Positions 1-6,667 of a stretch of 7,119 nt of DNA are shown in pieces. This DNA is from an uncultured Hyphomonadaceae bacterium (GTDB lineage Bacteria > Pseudomonadota > Alphaproteobacteria > Caulobacterales > Hyphomonadaceae): the NCBI GenBank assembly GCA_937873805.1, contig CALMWO010000112.1, forward strand, positions 1 to 7,119, in the 5' to 3' direction. The notes below the pieces were generated by a model. It saw only the letters and a list, made by a program, of their open reading frames with translations, made no database searches and had not been told where the DNA came from. Position 1 is the stretch's first letter; the number at the start of each line of letters is the position of its first letter. Both the position numbers and the translations under genes were made by a program.

Positions 1-60
1 TCCCCTCCGTAAAGGGACTCAGCGAACCAACGCCGGGCCTGATCGGGAGGAAAGCTCTTC

Positions 61-2406
61 ATGTTGAACCGCAAAATCGCGGGCGGCGTAGCCGCTTGCG
101 CGTTGGCTGTCGGAATGGCCTTTGCCTGCACCCTTCCCGGCGCAGAGACGACTTCGGGGCGCGCGGGCCTGTCGGCCGCCGCCGGCTATGACGCAACCGA
201 GTGGAAGTACTGGGGCGGCGATGCCGGCCAGACTCGTTATGCGCCGCTGAACCAGATCAACCTCCAGACCGTGAACCGCCTTAAGGTCGCATGGCGTTGG
301 ACGGCCGATACGTCGGGCGACCCCGGCTCAGCCAACTACAAGTCCACCCCCCTGCTGGACGATGGCGTGCTTTACATTCCGTGGCTCAACAACGGCATGG
401 CAGCGATCGATGCCGGCACAGGCAAGACGGTGTGGACGTTCGAGCCGCAACCCGCTGACATCGGTGGCCGCGCCTCGTCGCTAGGCCTGCGCTCGCTGGC
501 CTACTGGACCGATGGCAAGGACAAACGCGTCTTCCACAACTCGGGCGATGGCCGCCTGATCGCTGTCGATGGCGTCACAGGCAAGGCTGTGGCCGGCTTC
601 GGCAGGAACGGCTGGATCAACCTTCGCGAAGGCATCATCGAAGGCACCGACGCGACTGACGTTTCGTCTGTCTCGCCAGCGCTGGTGGTCGGCGACATCA
701 TCGTTGTGCAAGTGATCCCGGGTGGCAGCCGCAACAAGGAAGGCGCCCCTGGCAAGATCCGTGGTTTCGACGTTCGCACCGGCGAGATGGTGTGGAGCTT
801 CAACCCGATCGCGCAGCCAGACGACCCGAACGTCAAGACATGGGAAGGCGGCAGCAATCTTTACACAGGTCAGGCCGGCGCCTGGTCGATGATGAGCGCC
901 GACCCGGAACTGGGTTACGTCTACATCCCGCTCGAAACACCTACCAACGAGTTCTACGGCGGGCAGCGCCTCGGCGACGGCCTCTATGGCGAGAGCATCA
1001 TGTGCCTAAACGCCAAGACCGGAGAGAAGGTCTGGTTCTACCAGATCGTTCACCACGGCCTGTGGGACTACGACATGCCGGCCGCGCCGATCCTTCACGA
1101 CATCAAGAAGGACGGAAAGATCATCAAGGCCGCGACCCTGCTGACCAAACAAGGCCTGACATTCGTGTTCGACCGCGTCACCGGCAAGCCCGTGTGGCCG
1201 ATCGAGGAGCGCAAGGTTCCCGGCTCCAACATTCCGGGCGAGCGTCCGTCTCCCACCCAGCCCTTCCCCACCAAGCCCGGCCCGATGCTGACGCTTGGCT
1301 ATGACGAGAACGAGTTGATCGACTTCACGCCCCAGCTTCGCGAAGAGGGCAAGAAGCTCGCTTCGGAATACACCAAGGGTCCGCTCTACACGACGCCGAC
1401 CATGGTGACCGCGACCAACAAGGGCACGTGGCTCTATCCCGGAACCGGCGGCGGACCGAACTGGAATGGCGCAGCCTTCGATCCCGACACGCACATGCTC
1501 TACACGCCTGTGCGCCTCAAGCCGCAATACGCCGGCCTGAGAGCGGGCGACCCAAAAACGACCAACATGCCGTTCTACGGCGGCGGCGGCGGCGCGCCGA
1601 TCAACGGCCCGCAAGGCCTGCCTATCCTGAAGCCGCCCTACTCGGAAGTGATCGCCACCAACATGGATCAGGGCGAACACAAATGGCGCATCCCGATCGG
1701 CGATGCGGATGACTTCGTGAAGAACCATCCGGCGCTGAAGGGGCTCAACCTCGACTTCTCGAAGATGGGCAAGTTCGACGTGCGTCCCGGCCCGCTTCTC
1801 ACCAAGGAACTCCTGTTCCTCGGCGAGTCCGGCAATATCGGGGGCGGCTCGGGCGGACCGATGTTCCGCGCCTATGACAAGCGCGACGGCAAAGTCGTCT
1901 GGGAAGGCAAGATGCCCAACCTCGTGACAGGCGCGCCGATGACCTACGAACTGAACGGACGCCAGTATGTCGTGTTCACCGTGTCCAAACGCGGCGAGCC
2001 GGCAGAGATGGTGGCGCTGACGCTGGACGGCGTCAGCGAGAATGGCGCGGCCCCGACCGGCGGCGTTCCGATGGCGGCGGCTCCGCCGTCGACCAAGCTT
2101 GCGGCGCAAGCCGTCTCGGCCACGCCAGCTGAACTCGCCCTCGGCAAGACCAAGTTCGACCAGATGTGCGCGATCTGCCATGGCCCCAACGGCGTCGGCA
2201 TCTCGGGCGGCAGCGCCCCGCCGATCACCAACCGGACCGACTACGCGAACATCGCGCGTGTGATCGCTCAGGGCCAGGGTGAGATGCCCGCTCTCGCAGC
2301 GGCGCTTCAGCCGAACGAGATCGAGGCCGTCGCCAAGTATGTGGTGAAGACACTCGGCCCGCAGCCCCGCACGGGACGTGGCGGCCCGCCGCAGGACGAC
2401 AACTAG
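61..2406 (+). CDS. PQQ-dependent dehydrogenase with C-terminal cytochrome c domain (quinohemoprotein)
   Basis: This is a periplasmic quinoprotein that would oxidise an alcohol, sugar or polyol with pyrroloquinoline quinone and pass electrons to its own heme. Residues 1 to about 28 look like a Sec signal peptide (Lys/Arg start, then an Ala/Gly/Val core). There is no good lipobox and there are no N-terminal membrane helices, unlike E. coli Gcd. Residues about 45-670 form the beta-propeller, opening with a WGGDAGQTRYAPL motif (51-63). The family signature HHGLWDYDMPAAP starts at residue 331, and a Lys at 363 in TKQG follows. In related glucose dehydrogenases the equivalent Asp and Lys are in the active site. 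I see no vicinal Cys-Cys pair of the kind found in methanol dehydrogenases. An Ala/Pro linker (about 665-695) leads to a class I cytochrome c domain with heme motif CAICH (703-707) and probable axial Met742. The ATG at 61 follows GGGAGG at 45-50. The family is clear; the substrate is unknown, and no PQQ biosynthesis genes are present here. Confidence 0.93.
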   Translation: MLNRKIAGGVAACALAVGMAFACTLPGAETTSGRAGLSAAAGYDATEWKYWGGDAGQTRYAPLNQINLQTVNRLKVAWRWTADTSGDPGSANYKSTPLLDDGVLYIPWLNNGMAAIDAGTGKTVWTFEPQPADIGGRASSLGLRSLAYWTDGKDKRVFHNSGDGRLIAVDGVTGKAVAGFGRNGWINLREGIIEGTDATDVSSVSPALVVGDIIVVQVIPGGSRNKEGAPGKIRGFDVRTGEMVWSFNPIAQPDDPNVKTWEGGSNLYTGQAGAWSMMSADPELGYVYIPLETPTNEFYGGQRLGDGLYGESIMCLNAKTGEKVWFYQIVHHGLWDYDMPAAPILHDIKKDGKIIKAATLLTKQGLTFVFDRVTGKPVWPIEERKVPGSNIPGERPSPTQPFPTKPGPMLTLGYDENELIDFTPQLREEGKKLASEYTKGPLYTTPTMVTATNKGTWLYPGTGGGPNWNGAAFDPDTHMLYTPVRLKPQYAGLRAGDPKTTNMPFYGGGGGAPINGPQGLPILKPPYSEVIATNMDQGEHKWRIPIGDADDFVKNHPALKGLNLDFSKMGKFDVRPGPLLTKELLFLGESGNIGGGSGGPMFRAYDKRDGKVVWEGKMPNLVTGAPMTYELNGRQYVVFTVSKRGEPAEMVALTLDGVSENGAAPTGGVPMAAAPPSTKLAAQAVSATPAELALGKTKFDQMCAICHGPNGVGISGGSAPPITNRTDYANIARVIAQGQGEMPALAAALQPNEIEAVAKYVVKTLGPQPRTGRGGPPQDDN

Positions 2407-2423
2407 CCCGACGCGAGACAGAC

Positions 2424-2465
2424 AAAGGCCGGCGCAATCCCCAAAGGATGCGCCGGCCTTTTGTT
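2424..2465 (+). terminator. Strong intrinsic terminator after the PQQ dehydrogenase gene
   Basis: A perfect 13 bp stem pairs 2424-2436 with 2449-2461. It continues, after one bulged A at 2437, with three more pairs (2438-2440 with 2446-2448) around a five-base loop. It ends in a T-rich tract (TTTTGTTT). It lies 18 bases after the stop codon. Read on the minus strand, the same stem is followed by TTTGTCTG, so it may also stop transcripts coming from the convergent tRNA genes. Confidence 0.85.
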
Positions 2466-2525
2466 TGTGTCAGCGATCAGCGCACCAGATGCGCGGCCGG
2501 CTTCAGCCTTTTGTATCAGGGAAGA

Positions 2526-2601
2526 TGGTGGGCGGTGACGGGATCGAACCGCCGACATCCTGCGTGTAAAGCAGGCGCTCTGCCAGCTGAGCTAACCGCC
2601 C
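2526..2601 (-). tRNA. tRNA-Val, anticodon UAC
   Basis: The minus strand folds into a complete 76-nt cloverleaf. The acceptor stem is GGGCGGT with ACCGCCC, the D arm is GCTC/GAGC, the anticodon stem is CCTGC/GCAGG around loop TTTACAC (anticodon TAC), and the T arm has loop TTCGATC. Discriminator A and an encoded CCA end the gene at 2526. It lies 28 nt downstream of tRNA-Pro and is probably made from the same precursor. Confidence 0.97.
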
Positions 2602-2629
2602 GAACTTCCAACCCTGGCGGGTTCCGAAA

Positions 2630-2707
2630 TGGTCGGAGCGGCGGGATTCGAACCCACGACCCCTAGTCCCCCAGACTAGTGCGCTAACCGGGCTGCGCCA
2701 CGCTCCG
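2630..2707 (-). tRNA. tRNA-Pro, anticodon GGG
   Basis: The minus strand gives a complete 78-nt cloverleaf. The acceptor stem is CGGAGCG with CGCTCCG, and the D arm is GCGC/GCGC with a ten-base loop. The anticodon stem is CTAGT/ACTAG around loop CTGGGGG (anticodon GGG), and the T arm is GTGGG/CCCGC around TTCGAAT. Discriminator A and CCA are encoded. It is the first gene of a two-tRNA unit. The 28-nt spacer to tRNA-Val contains a small hairpin (2610-2623, arms AACCC/GGGTT) that may mark a processing region. Confidence 0.97.
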
Positions 2708-2723
2708 CCAATTCAGGAGCGCC

Positions 2724-2752
2724 CTTATAGGCGCCGACTTGCCCGGGGGCAA
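2724..2752 (-). promoter_or_regulatory. Probable sigma-70 promoter of the tRNA-Pro/tRNA-Val unit
   Basis: On the minus strand, TTGCCC (2747-2752) and TATAAG (2724-2729) are separated by exactly 17 bases. The expected start site is near 2717, about ten bases before tRNA-Pro. The bases after the -10 are GC-rich (GGCGC), as in promoters under stringent control. The -35 lies in a short palindrome (2739-2752, arms TTGCCC/GGGCAA). No convincing terminator separates this site from the end of the regulator gene at 2781, so read-through from that operon is possible. Confidence 0.6.
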
Positions 2753-2780
2753 CCGGTCGAATTTCAAGGATTTTAGGGGC

Positions 2781-3323
2781 TTAAGCCGCTGTCCGCACGG
2801 CATCGAGCCGGGACTTGAGGTTGGTAAGGTCCGAAAGCAGCGACTCCAGCCGCGAACGGGCGGCAGACGAGTTCTGCGCTTCCGCCGCACGGAAATCGCC
2901 CCGTTCGACAGCGTCACGCACGGCATCCTGCAATTCGCGCACGGATGCGCCGGCTTCAACCGGAACCATCATTTCTTCAGCCCCATTCTCGTCGACACCA
3001 GCAGCCGCCCCCGGCTGTTCTCCAATGTCGCCATCCAGAGCCTTTACGGCCCCACGGATAGTCAGTCCCTGAACGTGCAGCAGATTCTGGAGCCGACGCA
3101 ACAGTTCCATGTCATCCGGCCGGTAGAAACGGCGACCATCAGGGCGCTTCATCGGGCGCAGATTGTCGAACTTGGTTTCCCAGAAGCGCAGCACATGGGT
3201 CTTGAGGCCAAGTTCCGCGGCGGCCTCGCCAATCGTGCGGAACGCTTCGGCGGATTTGTCACAGGCGTACGAGGACTCGGAATCCGACTCCCGCGCCAAT
3301 GCAGCCTGCGATGTAGTGGACAT
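2781..3323 (-). CDS. MerR-family transcriptional regulator linked to ihfA
   Basis: This 180-residue protein is a predicted DNA-binding regulator. A MerR-type winged helix-turn-helix spans residues about 28-96. It begins with [13 protein letters not shown], continues with [10 protein letters not shown] (43-52), and has the wing GRRFYRPDD (63-71). An acidic, Gly/Ala-rich linker follows, then a helical segment at about 128-178 that could be a dimerising coiled coil. The only cysteine is at residue 21, in the disordered-looking N-terminus, so metal or thiol sensing of the classic MerR kind is not indicated. I chose the ATG at 3323 because GGAGAG sits six to seven bases upstream. An in-frame TTG one codon earlier is too close to that site. 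The start shares one base with the ihfA stop (TGATG), which suggests translational coupling. MerR-like genes behind ihfA are common in Alphaproteobacteria, but I know of no established target. Confidence 0.87.
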   Translation of the reverse strand: MSTTSQAALARESDSESSYACDKSAEAFRTIGEAAAELGLKTHVLRFWETKFDNLRPMKRPDGRRFYRPDDMELLRRLQNLLHVQGLTIRGAVKALDGDIGEQPGAAAGVDENGAEEMMVPVEAGASVRELQDAVRDAVERGDFRAAEAQNSSAARSRLESLLSDLTNLKSRLDAVRTAA

Positions 3324-3634
3324 CAATCTCTCCGGGCGGTCTGTGCGGCCTCAACCCTCTGCCGAAGAAGTGGAGAAGGTTTGAACGACACCACCCGTCT
3401 TGCCGAAATCGGAGCTTCTTCGCCGGTCTTGGGATTGCGACCAACGCGTGCTTTTTTCCGACGCACCACGAAATTGCCGAAACGGGCGAACTTCACGTCC
3501 TCGTCCCGTTCGAGTTCCACGCACACAAGCTCAAGCACGCGCTCGAGGAAGTTGCTGGAATCCTGTTTGGTCAGCCCGACCTTCTGGACGAGCCGATCAA
3601 CGATATCTGCGCGCGTAAGAGTATTCTCCGGCAC
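3323..3634 (-). CDS. ihfA: Integration host factor subunit alpha
   Basis: This is the alpha subunit of IHF, a nucleoid protein that binds the minor groove and bends DNA sharply. It works as a heterodimer with IhfB in transcription, replication and recombination. The 103-residue product has the usual family length. The N-terminal helices (about 6-45) are followed by the DNA-binding beta arm: [33 protein letters not shown] fits IhfA and carries the GRNPKTG tip with its intercalating proline. The start is a GTG preceded by GGAGAGG at good spacing. It lies 100 bp downstream of fabH, so it may be part of the plsX-fabH transcript or have its own promoter. Its stop codon overlaps the start of the regulator gene by one base. 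Confidence 0.95.
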   Translation of the reverse strand: MPENTLTRADIVDRLVQKVGLTKQDSSNFLERVLELVCVELERDEDVKFARFGNFVVRRKKARVGRNPKTGEEAPISARRVVSFKPSPLLRQRVEAAQTARRD

Positions 3635-3686
3635 CCAGCCTCTCCGTAGCGATAGGAGAGACTAACTTGCGCCGATTCGGATGTTA

Positions 3687-3700
3687 AGGGCCCTCGCCCT
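3687..3700 (-). other. Small GC-rich hairpin between fabH and ihfA
   Basis: On the minus strand AGGGC and GCCCT form a five-base-pair stem around GAGG. It lies 35 to 48 bases after the fabH stop codon. No T tract follows, so it is at best a weak attenuator or RNA-stability element. The rest of the 100-bp gap (3635-3734) shows no clear promoter to me. Confidence 0.25.
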
Positions 3701-3734
3701 CAAATACCGAACAATTTCATTCGTTTACGAGATG

Positions 3735-4709
3735 TTAAATGCGAATGAGCGCGGAACCCCACGTAAGGCCGCCGCCGATCGCCTCGATCAGCACCAGATC
3801 GCCCTGCTTGATCCGCCCATCCTCGGTGGCTGCAGCCAGCGCCAGCGGGACAGAAGCCGCCGACGTATTGCCGTGCTCCGCGACCGTCGAGACTACCTTG
3901 TGATCTTCGAGGCCCAGCCTTTCCGCCACGGCGGAAAGAATGCGCTGGTTGGCCTGGTGCGGCACGAACCAGTCGATGTCCTTCACTTCGATCCCGGCCT
4001 GCTGGGCTGCAGCCCGCACACTGTCGGAGATCTTGCCGACCGCGTGCTTGAACACCTGGTTGCCGACCATCCGCAAATGACCGACCGTCTGCGTCGTCGA
4101 CGGCCCGCCATCGACATAGAGCAAATCACGGAACTTTCCGTCCGAGCGCAGGTGAATGCCCTTCACGCCGCGATCTCCGGCCTGCGCCTTCTCCTGCCGC
4201 TCCAGCACGATGGCCCCTGCCCCGTCGCCGAACAGCACGCAGGTTGAACGATCCGACCAGTCGAGAATGCGCGAGAACGTCTCCGCGCCGATCACCAGCG
4301 CGCGCTCGAACTGTCCCCGCGCAAGGAAGTTGTCCGCCGTCGCCACGGCAAACACAAAGCCCGAACACACCGCCTGCAGGTCGAACGCTGCGCCACGTGT
4401 GATGCCCAGCTTGTGCTGCACGATCGTGGCGGTGGCTGGAAACGTGTAATCCGGCGTCGCGGTCGCCATCACGATCAGGTCGATGTCTTCGGGCCCTACG
4501 CCCGCCGCATCCATCGCCTTCTTCGCTGCAATGGCGCCTAGATCAGACGTCGTCTCACCATCCGCCGCGATGTGGCGCTTCTTGATGCCCGTACGCGCAG
4601 TGATCCACTCGTCCGTCGTATCGACCATCTTCGCGAGGTCGTCATTGGTCAGCACTCTCTCCGGGAGATGCCCACCAACGCCACGTACAACGGATACGAA
4701 TTCGGTCAC
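3735..4709 (-). CDS. fabH: 3-oxoacyl-[ACP] synthase III (beta-ketoacyl-ACP synthase III)
   Basis: FabH starts type II fatty-acid synthesis in the cytoplasm by condensing acetyl-CoA, or another short acyl-CoA, with malonyl-ACP. The 324-residue length is normal. The Cys-His-Asn triad is visible: Cys115 in LQAVCSGF, His251 in [10 protein letters not shown], and Asn281 in EHGNTSAAS. The conserved [16 protein letters not shown] (33-48), FGDGAGA (160-166) and the C-terminal [14 protein letters not shown] also fit. The start is GTG, with GAGG about eight bases upstream. The gene begins 14 bases after the plsX stop, so the two are almost certainly co-transcribed. Acyl-primer specificity cannot be told from the sequence by eye. 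Confidence 0.97.
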   Translation of the reverse strand: MTEFVSVVRGVGGHLPERVLTNDDLAKMVDTTDEWITARTGIKKRHIAADGETTSDLGAIAAKKAMDAAGVGPEDIDLIVMATATPDYTFPATATIVQHKLGITRGAAFDLQAVCSGFVFAVATADNFLARGQFERALVIGAETFSRILDWSDRSTCVLFGDGAGAIVLERQEKAQAGDRGVKGIHLRSDGKFRDLLYVDGGPSTTQTVGHLRMVGNQVFKHAVGKISDSVRAAAQQAGIEVKDIDWFVPHQANQRILSAVAERLGLEDHKVVSTVAEHGNTSAASVPLALAAATEDGRIKQGDLVLIEAIGGGLTWGSALIRI

Positions 4710-4723
4710 GCAAACGCCTCGTA

Positions 4724-5791
4724 TTACTTGGCCGTTTCTTCTTTAACCGCAGCAACGGAAGCAGCCACAGCCACGCTGGCCGCCAAACGCTTCAGGTTAT
4801 CCTCGACTTCAGTCCTGAAATGGCTCTCGCCCATGCCGGCTGCAACCGAGATTGCCTGTTCGAAGCCCAGGGCATCGGTGCCGCCATGGCTTTTCACGAC
4901 CACGCCGTTGAGGCCCAGAAAGACAGCGCCATTACCCTTCCGCGGGTCGAGCTTCGCACGGAACTTCTTCAGCGCCGACATGGCGAGCAAATAGCCAAGT
5001 ATCGACAAGGGGCCGGACTTGAAGGCTTCCTTCAGCATGTCGGACATCATCTTGGCGATGCCCTCAGCCGTCTTCAACGCCACATTGCCCGTGAACCCGT
5101 CCGTCACGACGACGTCGATGTCGCCGAAACCGATCTTGTCCGCTTCGACATAGCCGCGGAAATCCATCTGCAGGTTCGAGGCCCGGATCAGCCGCGCCGC
5201 CTCACGAATCGACTCATGGCCTTTCAGCTCCTCCGAGCCGATGTTCAGCAGCGCCACGCGCGGGTTGGCGACGCCGTTCACTACACGCGCAAACGCCTGA
5301 CCCATGATCGCGAACTCGACCAGTTGCTCCGCCGTCGCCGCGATGTCCGCGCCGAGATCCAGCATCGCCACCGGACCCACACGGCTCGGCAGGCTCGCCG
5401 CCAGCGCCGGGCGCTCCACGCCTTCGGCTTTCTTCAGGATCAGCATCGACTGGCCCATCAGCGCACCAGTGTTGCCAGCTGAAACCGCCGCTATCGCCTC
5501 GCCATTTTTTACCGCCTCGATGGCGTTCCACATCGACGAACCCTTGCCCCTGCGAACAGCGTCCGCGGGCTTGGCGTCCATCGAGATCATCTTGTCCGTA
5601 TGACGGATCGTCGTGCGCGGCGCTGCCGTGGGGGCGCTGGCGAGCAGCGCCTTCAGCTGCGCCTCGTCGCCATGCAGCAGGAATTGCAGATCGCTGCGAC
5701 GCTGCGCGAAGCGCTCAAGCCCTTCGACGACAATGCGTGGCGCATGGTCGCCGCCCATCCCGTCGATGGAAATGATCTTGCCGTTCGCCAT
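4724..5791 (-). CDS. plsX: Phosphate acyltransferase (acyl-ACP:phosphate acyltransferase)
   Basis: PlsX converts acyl-ACP and phosphate to acyl-phosphate, which the membrane enzyme PlsY uses to acylate glycerol-3-phosphate in phospholipid synthesis. It is a soluble protein that associates peripherally with the membrane. The 355-residue product has the family's landmarks: [13 protein letters not shown] near the N-terminus (6-18), SAGNTGALM (104-112), [11 protein letters not shown] (181-191), [12 protein letters not shown] (229-240) and [15 protein letters not shown] (282-296). The usual LDLGAN motif reads LDLGAD here (144-149). The C-terminus is an Ala/Val-rich tail of about 20 residues. The ATG at 5791 is fixed by the conserved N-terminus. 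Its ribosome-binding site is poor: GGAG lies about 13 bases upstream, with a weaker GCGGA nearer. The gene heads the plsX-fabH pair. Confidence 0.97.
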   Translation of the reverse strand: MANGKIISIDGMGGDHAPRIVVEGLERFAQRRSDLQFLLHGDEAQLKALLASAPTAAPRTTIRHTDKMISMDAKPADAVRRGKGSSMWNAIEAVKNGEAIAAVSAGNTGALMGQSMLILKKAEGVERPALAASLPSRVGPVAMLDLGADIAATAEQLVEFAIMGQAFARVVNGVANPRVALLNIGSEELKGHESIREAARLIRASNLQMDFRGYVEADKIGFGDIDVVVTDGFTGNVALKTAEGIAKMMSDMLKEAFKSGPLSILGYLLAMSALKKFRAKLDPRKGNGAVFLGLNGVVVKSHGGTDALGFEQAISVAAGMGESHFRTEVEDNLKRLAASVAVAASVAAVKEETAK

Positions 5792-5956
5792 GTCCGCAGA
5801 AGAACTCCAGCATGACGCTTACCGAGCGGAATCAACCCGGTGCCGCCAAGTTTCAGGGGTCTAATAGCACGAGCGCCGAGAGGTAACAGGCCCTGCGCGG
5901 ATCGTCCCTGCGTCAAGGTACGCCGCAGAATTCCAGTGGAAAATCAGCCCAATAAC
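5792..5956 (-). promoter_or_regulatory. Intergenic region upstream of plsX, possible promoter
   Basis: This 165-bp gap separates the chaperone stop from plsX. All three minus-strand frames are broken by stops and contain no recognisable protein remnant. An extended -10-like TGCTATTAG (5861-5869, minus strand) has only a weak -35 (CTGTTA). A separate TTGACG (5911-5916) has no fitting -10 at 17 bases. A small palindrome TTCCA-N-TGGAA lies at 5931-5941, and a GANTC methylation-type site at 5829-5833. A plsX promoter here is plausible, but the exact elements are uncertain. Confidence 0.35.
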
Positions 5957-6484
5957 TCAGGGAAGACGCGGCCAGTTGACCTCGCCCGACATCAGCTGCT
6001 CGTCCGTATGACGGCTGAGCGTCATCTCCACGAGCCGCACATAGCGGGCAAACCGATCCATTTCCGTGTCCGCAAGACCCAGGTTTCGCACCAGCGAGTG
6101 CTGCAGCTCGATGCCATCCGCACCGTTGGCCAGCGCGTCGTCATAGGCTTTGGCGCGGCCATAGAAAGCCTCGCCCATTTTGCGGATCTTCTTGCCCACG
6201 GTCAGATCGCCCGTGCCAATGTCACGCAGCGCCTCGTCGAACCCGTCAAACAAGGCGTCGAAAACGTCCTGCGAAAGCGACTTGCCCGCCCCGCCCGCCG
6301 TCCGCAACCGGCGGAACATCAGGGCTGCGTGAAGCGAGGTCATCTCGAACCTGCCGGAGAAATTGTCGCGGGCGCCGCCGTCATAATAGAAATCGGGCCG
6401 CAGGGCCTGATCCTGAATCGAACGATGGAGCCGGTCCACGGCCCAACGATTCTTCTTCGACTGAAACCAGCTACCCAGCGCCAT
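5957..6484 (-). CDS. Ubiquinol-cytochrome c chaperone family protein (CBP3-like)
   Basis: The product belongs to the ubiquinol-cytochrome c chaperone family, related to mitochondrial Cbp3/UQCC1, which assists cytochrome b synthesis and bc1 complex (complex III) assembly at the inner membrane. It has no signal peptide or membrane segment and is probably cytoplasmic. The 175-residue length fits bacterial members. Typical segments are FEMTSLHAALMFRRLR (46-61), FDALFDGFDEALRDIGTGDLTVGKKIRKMGEAFYGR (75-110, the most conserved part) and the C-terminal ARYVRLVE. The open frame extends upstream to 6649, but I place the start at the ATG at 6484: the extra 55 residues look like non-coding sequence, and AAAGGGCAGG lies just before this ATG. 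It is divergent from bamE and upstream of plsX. The family call is strong; the function in bacteria is inferred from the family. Confidence 0.9.
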   Translation of the reverse strand: MALGSWFQSKKNRWAVDRLHRSIQDQALRPDFYYDGGARDNFSGRFEMTSLHAALMFRRLRTAGGAGKSLSQDVFDALFDGFDEALRDIGTGDLTVGKKIRKMGEAFYGRAKAYDDALANGADGIELQHSLVRNLGLADTEMDRFARYVRLVEMTLSRHTDEQLMSGEVNWPRLP

Positions 6485-6667
6485 GCCTGCCCTTTGGGTC
6501 CGCTTGCTGCGCACCTCGCCTAAGGCGGCGGACACTAGCAGGCTTCGGGAGTCTGGAAAGGCGCCCGCAAGAGGCGAGTTTTGCCCAAAAAAAGACCTGA
6601 TGTCCCCCAGCCTTGCCAAGTCGGTTGGCCTGCCTGTAGCTAGCCGCAAATACCGGAGTTTTCGCCC
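6485..6667. promoter_or_regulatory. Divergent intergenic region between the bc1 chaperone and bamE
   Basis: These 183 bp must hold the starts for two divergent transcripts. For bamE, TTGCCA (6613-6618) and TGTAGC (6635-6640) are 16 bases apart, a weak match. For the chaperone, TTTCCA and TAGTGT on the minus strand, also 16 apart, are weaker still. An 11-bp palindrome (6517-6527, arms CGCCT/AGGCG), a run of seven A residues near 6590 and one GANTC site (6549-6553) are also present. None of these is decisive. Confidence 0.3.

Noticed and set aside
1006..2181. 391-residue open frame on the minus strand inside the dehydrogenase gene
   Set aside because: It lies wholly antisense to a clear family member. 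Its translation is Arg/Gly/Ala/His-rich without recognisable domains, as expected for a GC-rich shadow frame.
2739..3665. 308-residue open frame on the plus strand
   Set aside because: It is antisense to the MerR-like gene and ihfA, both clearly recognisable, and it runs across their junction. The product resembles nothing.
3660..3680. Possible IHF binding site upstream of ihfA (AATCGG...TTA on the minus strand)
   Set aside because: The spacing and the central ATCAA core do not match the IHF consensus, so autoregulation cannot be claimed from it.
4820..5482. 220-residue plus-strand frame opposite plsX
   Set aside because: It is antisense to plsX with an Arg/His-rich low-information translation, a codon shadow.
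5653..5916. 87-residue minus-strand frame crossing the plsX start, a candidate for a remnant of the missing gene
   Set aside because: More than half of it overlaps the plsX coding region in another frame, and the upstream part resembles no DUF177 or ribosomal L32 sequence.
6583..6597. Run of seven T residues on the minus strand as a terminator
   Set aside because: Only a three-base-pair stem precedes it, and no gene ends there on that strand.
6485..6649. N-terminal extension of the bc1 chaperone to an upstream ATG
   Set aside because: The additional residues resemble no family member, and a better-placed start with a ribosome-binding site exists at 6484.
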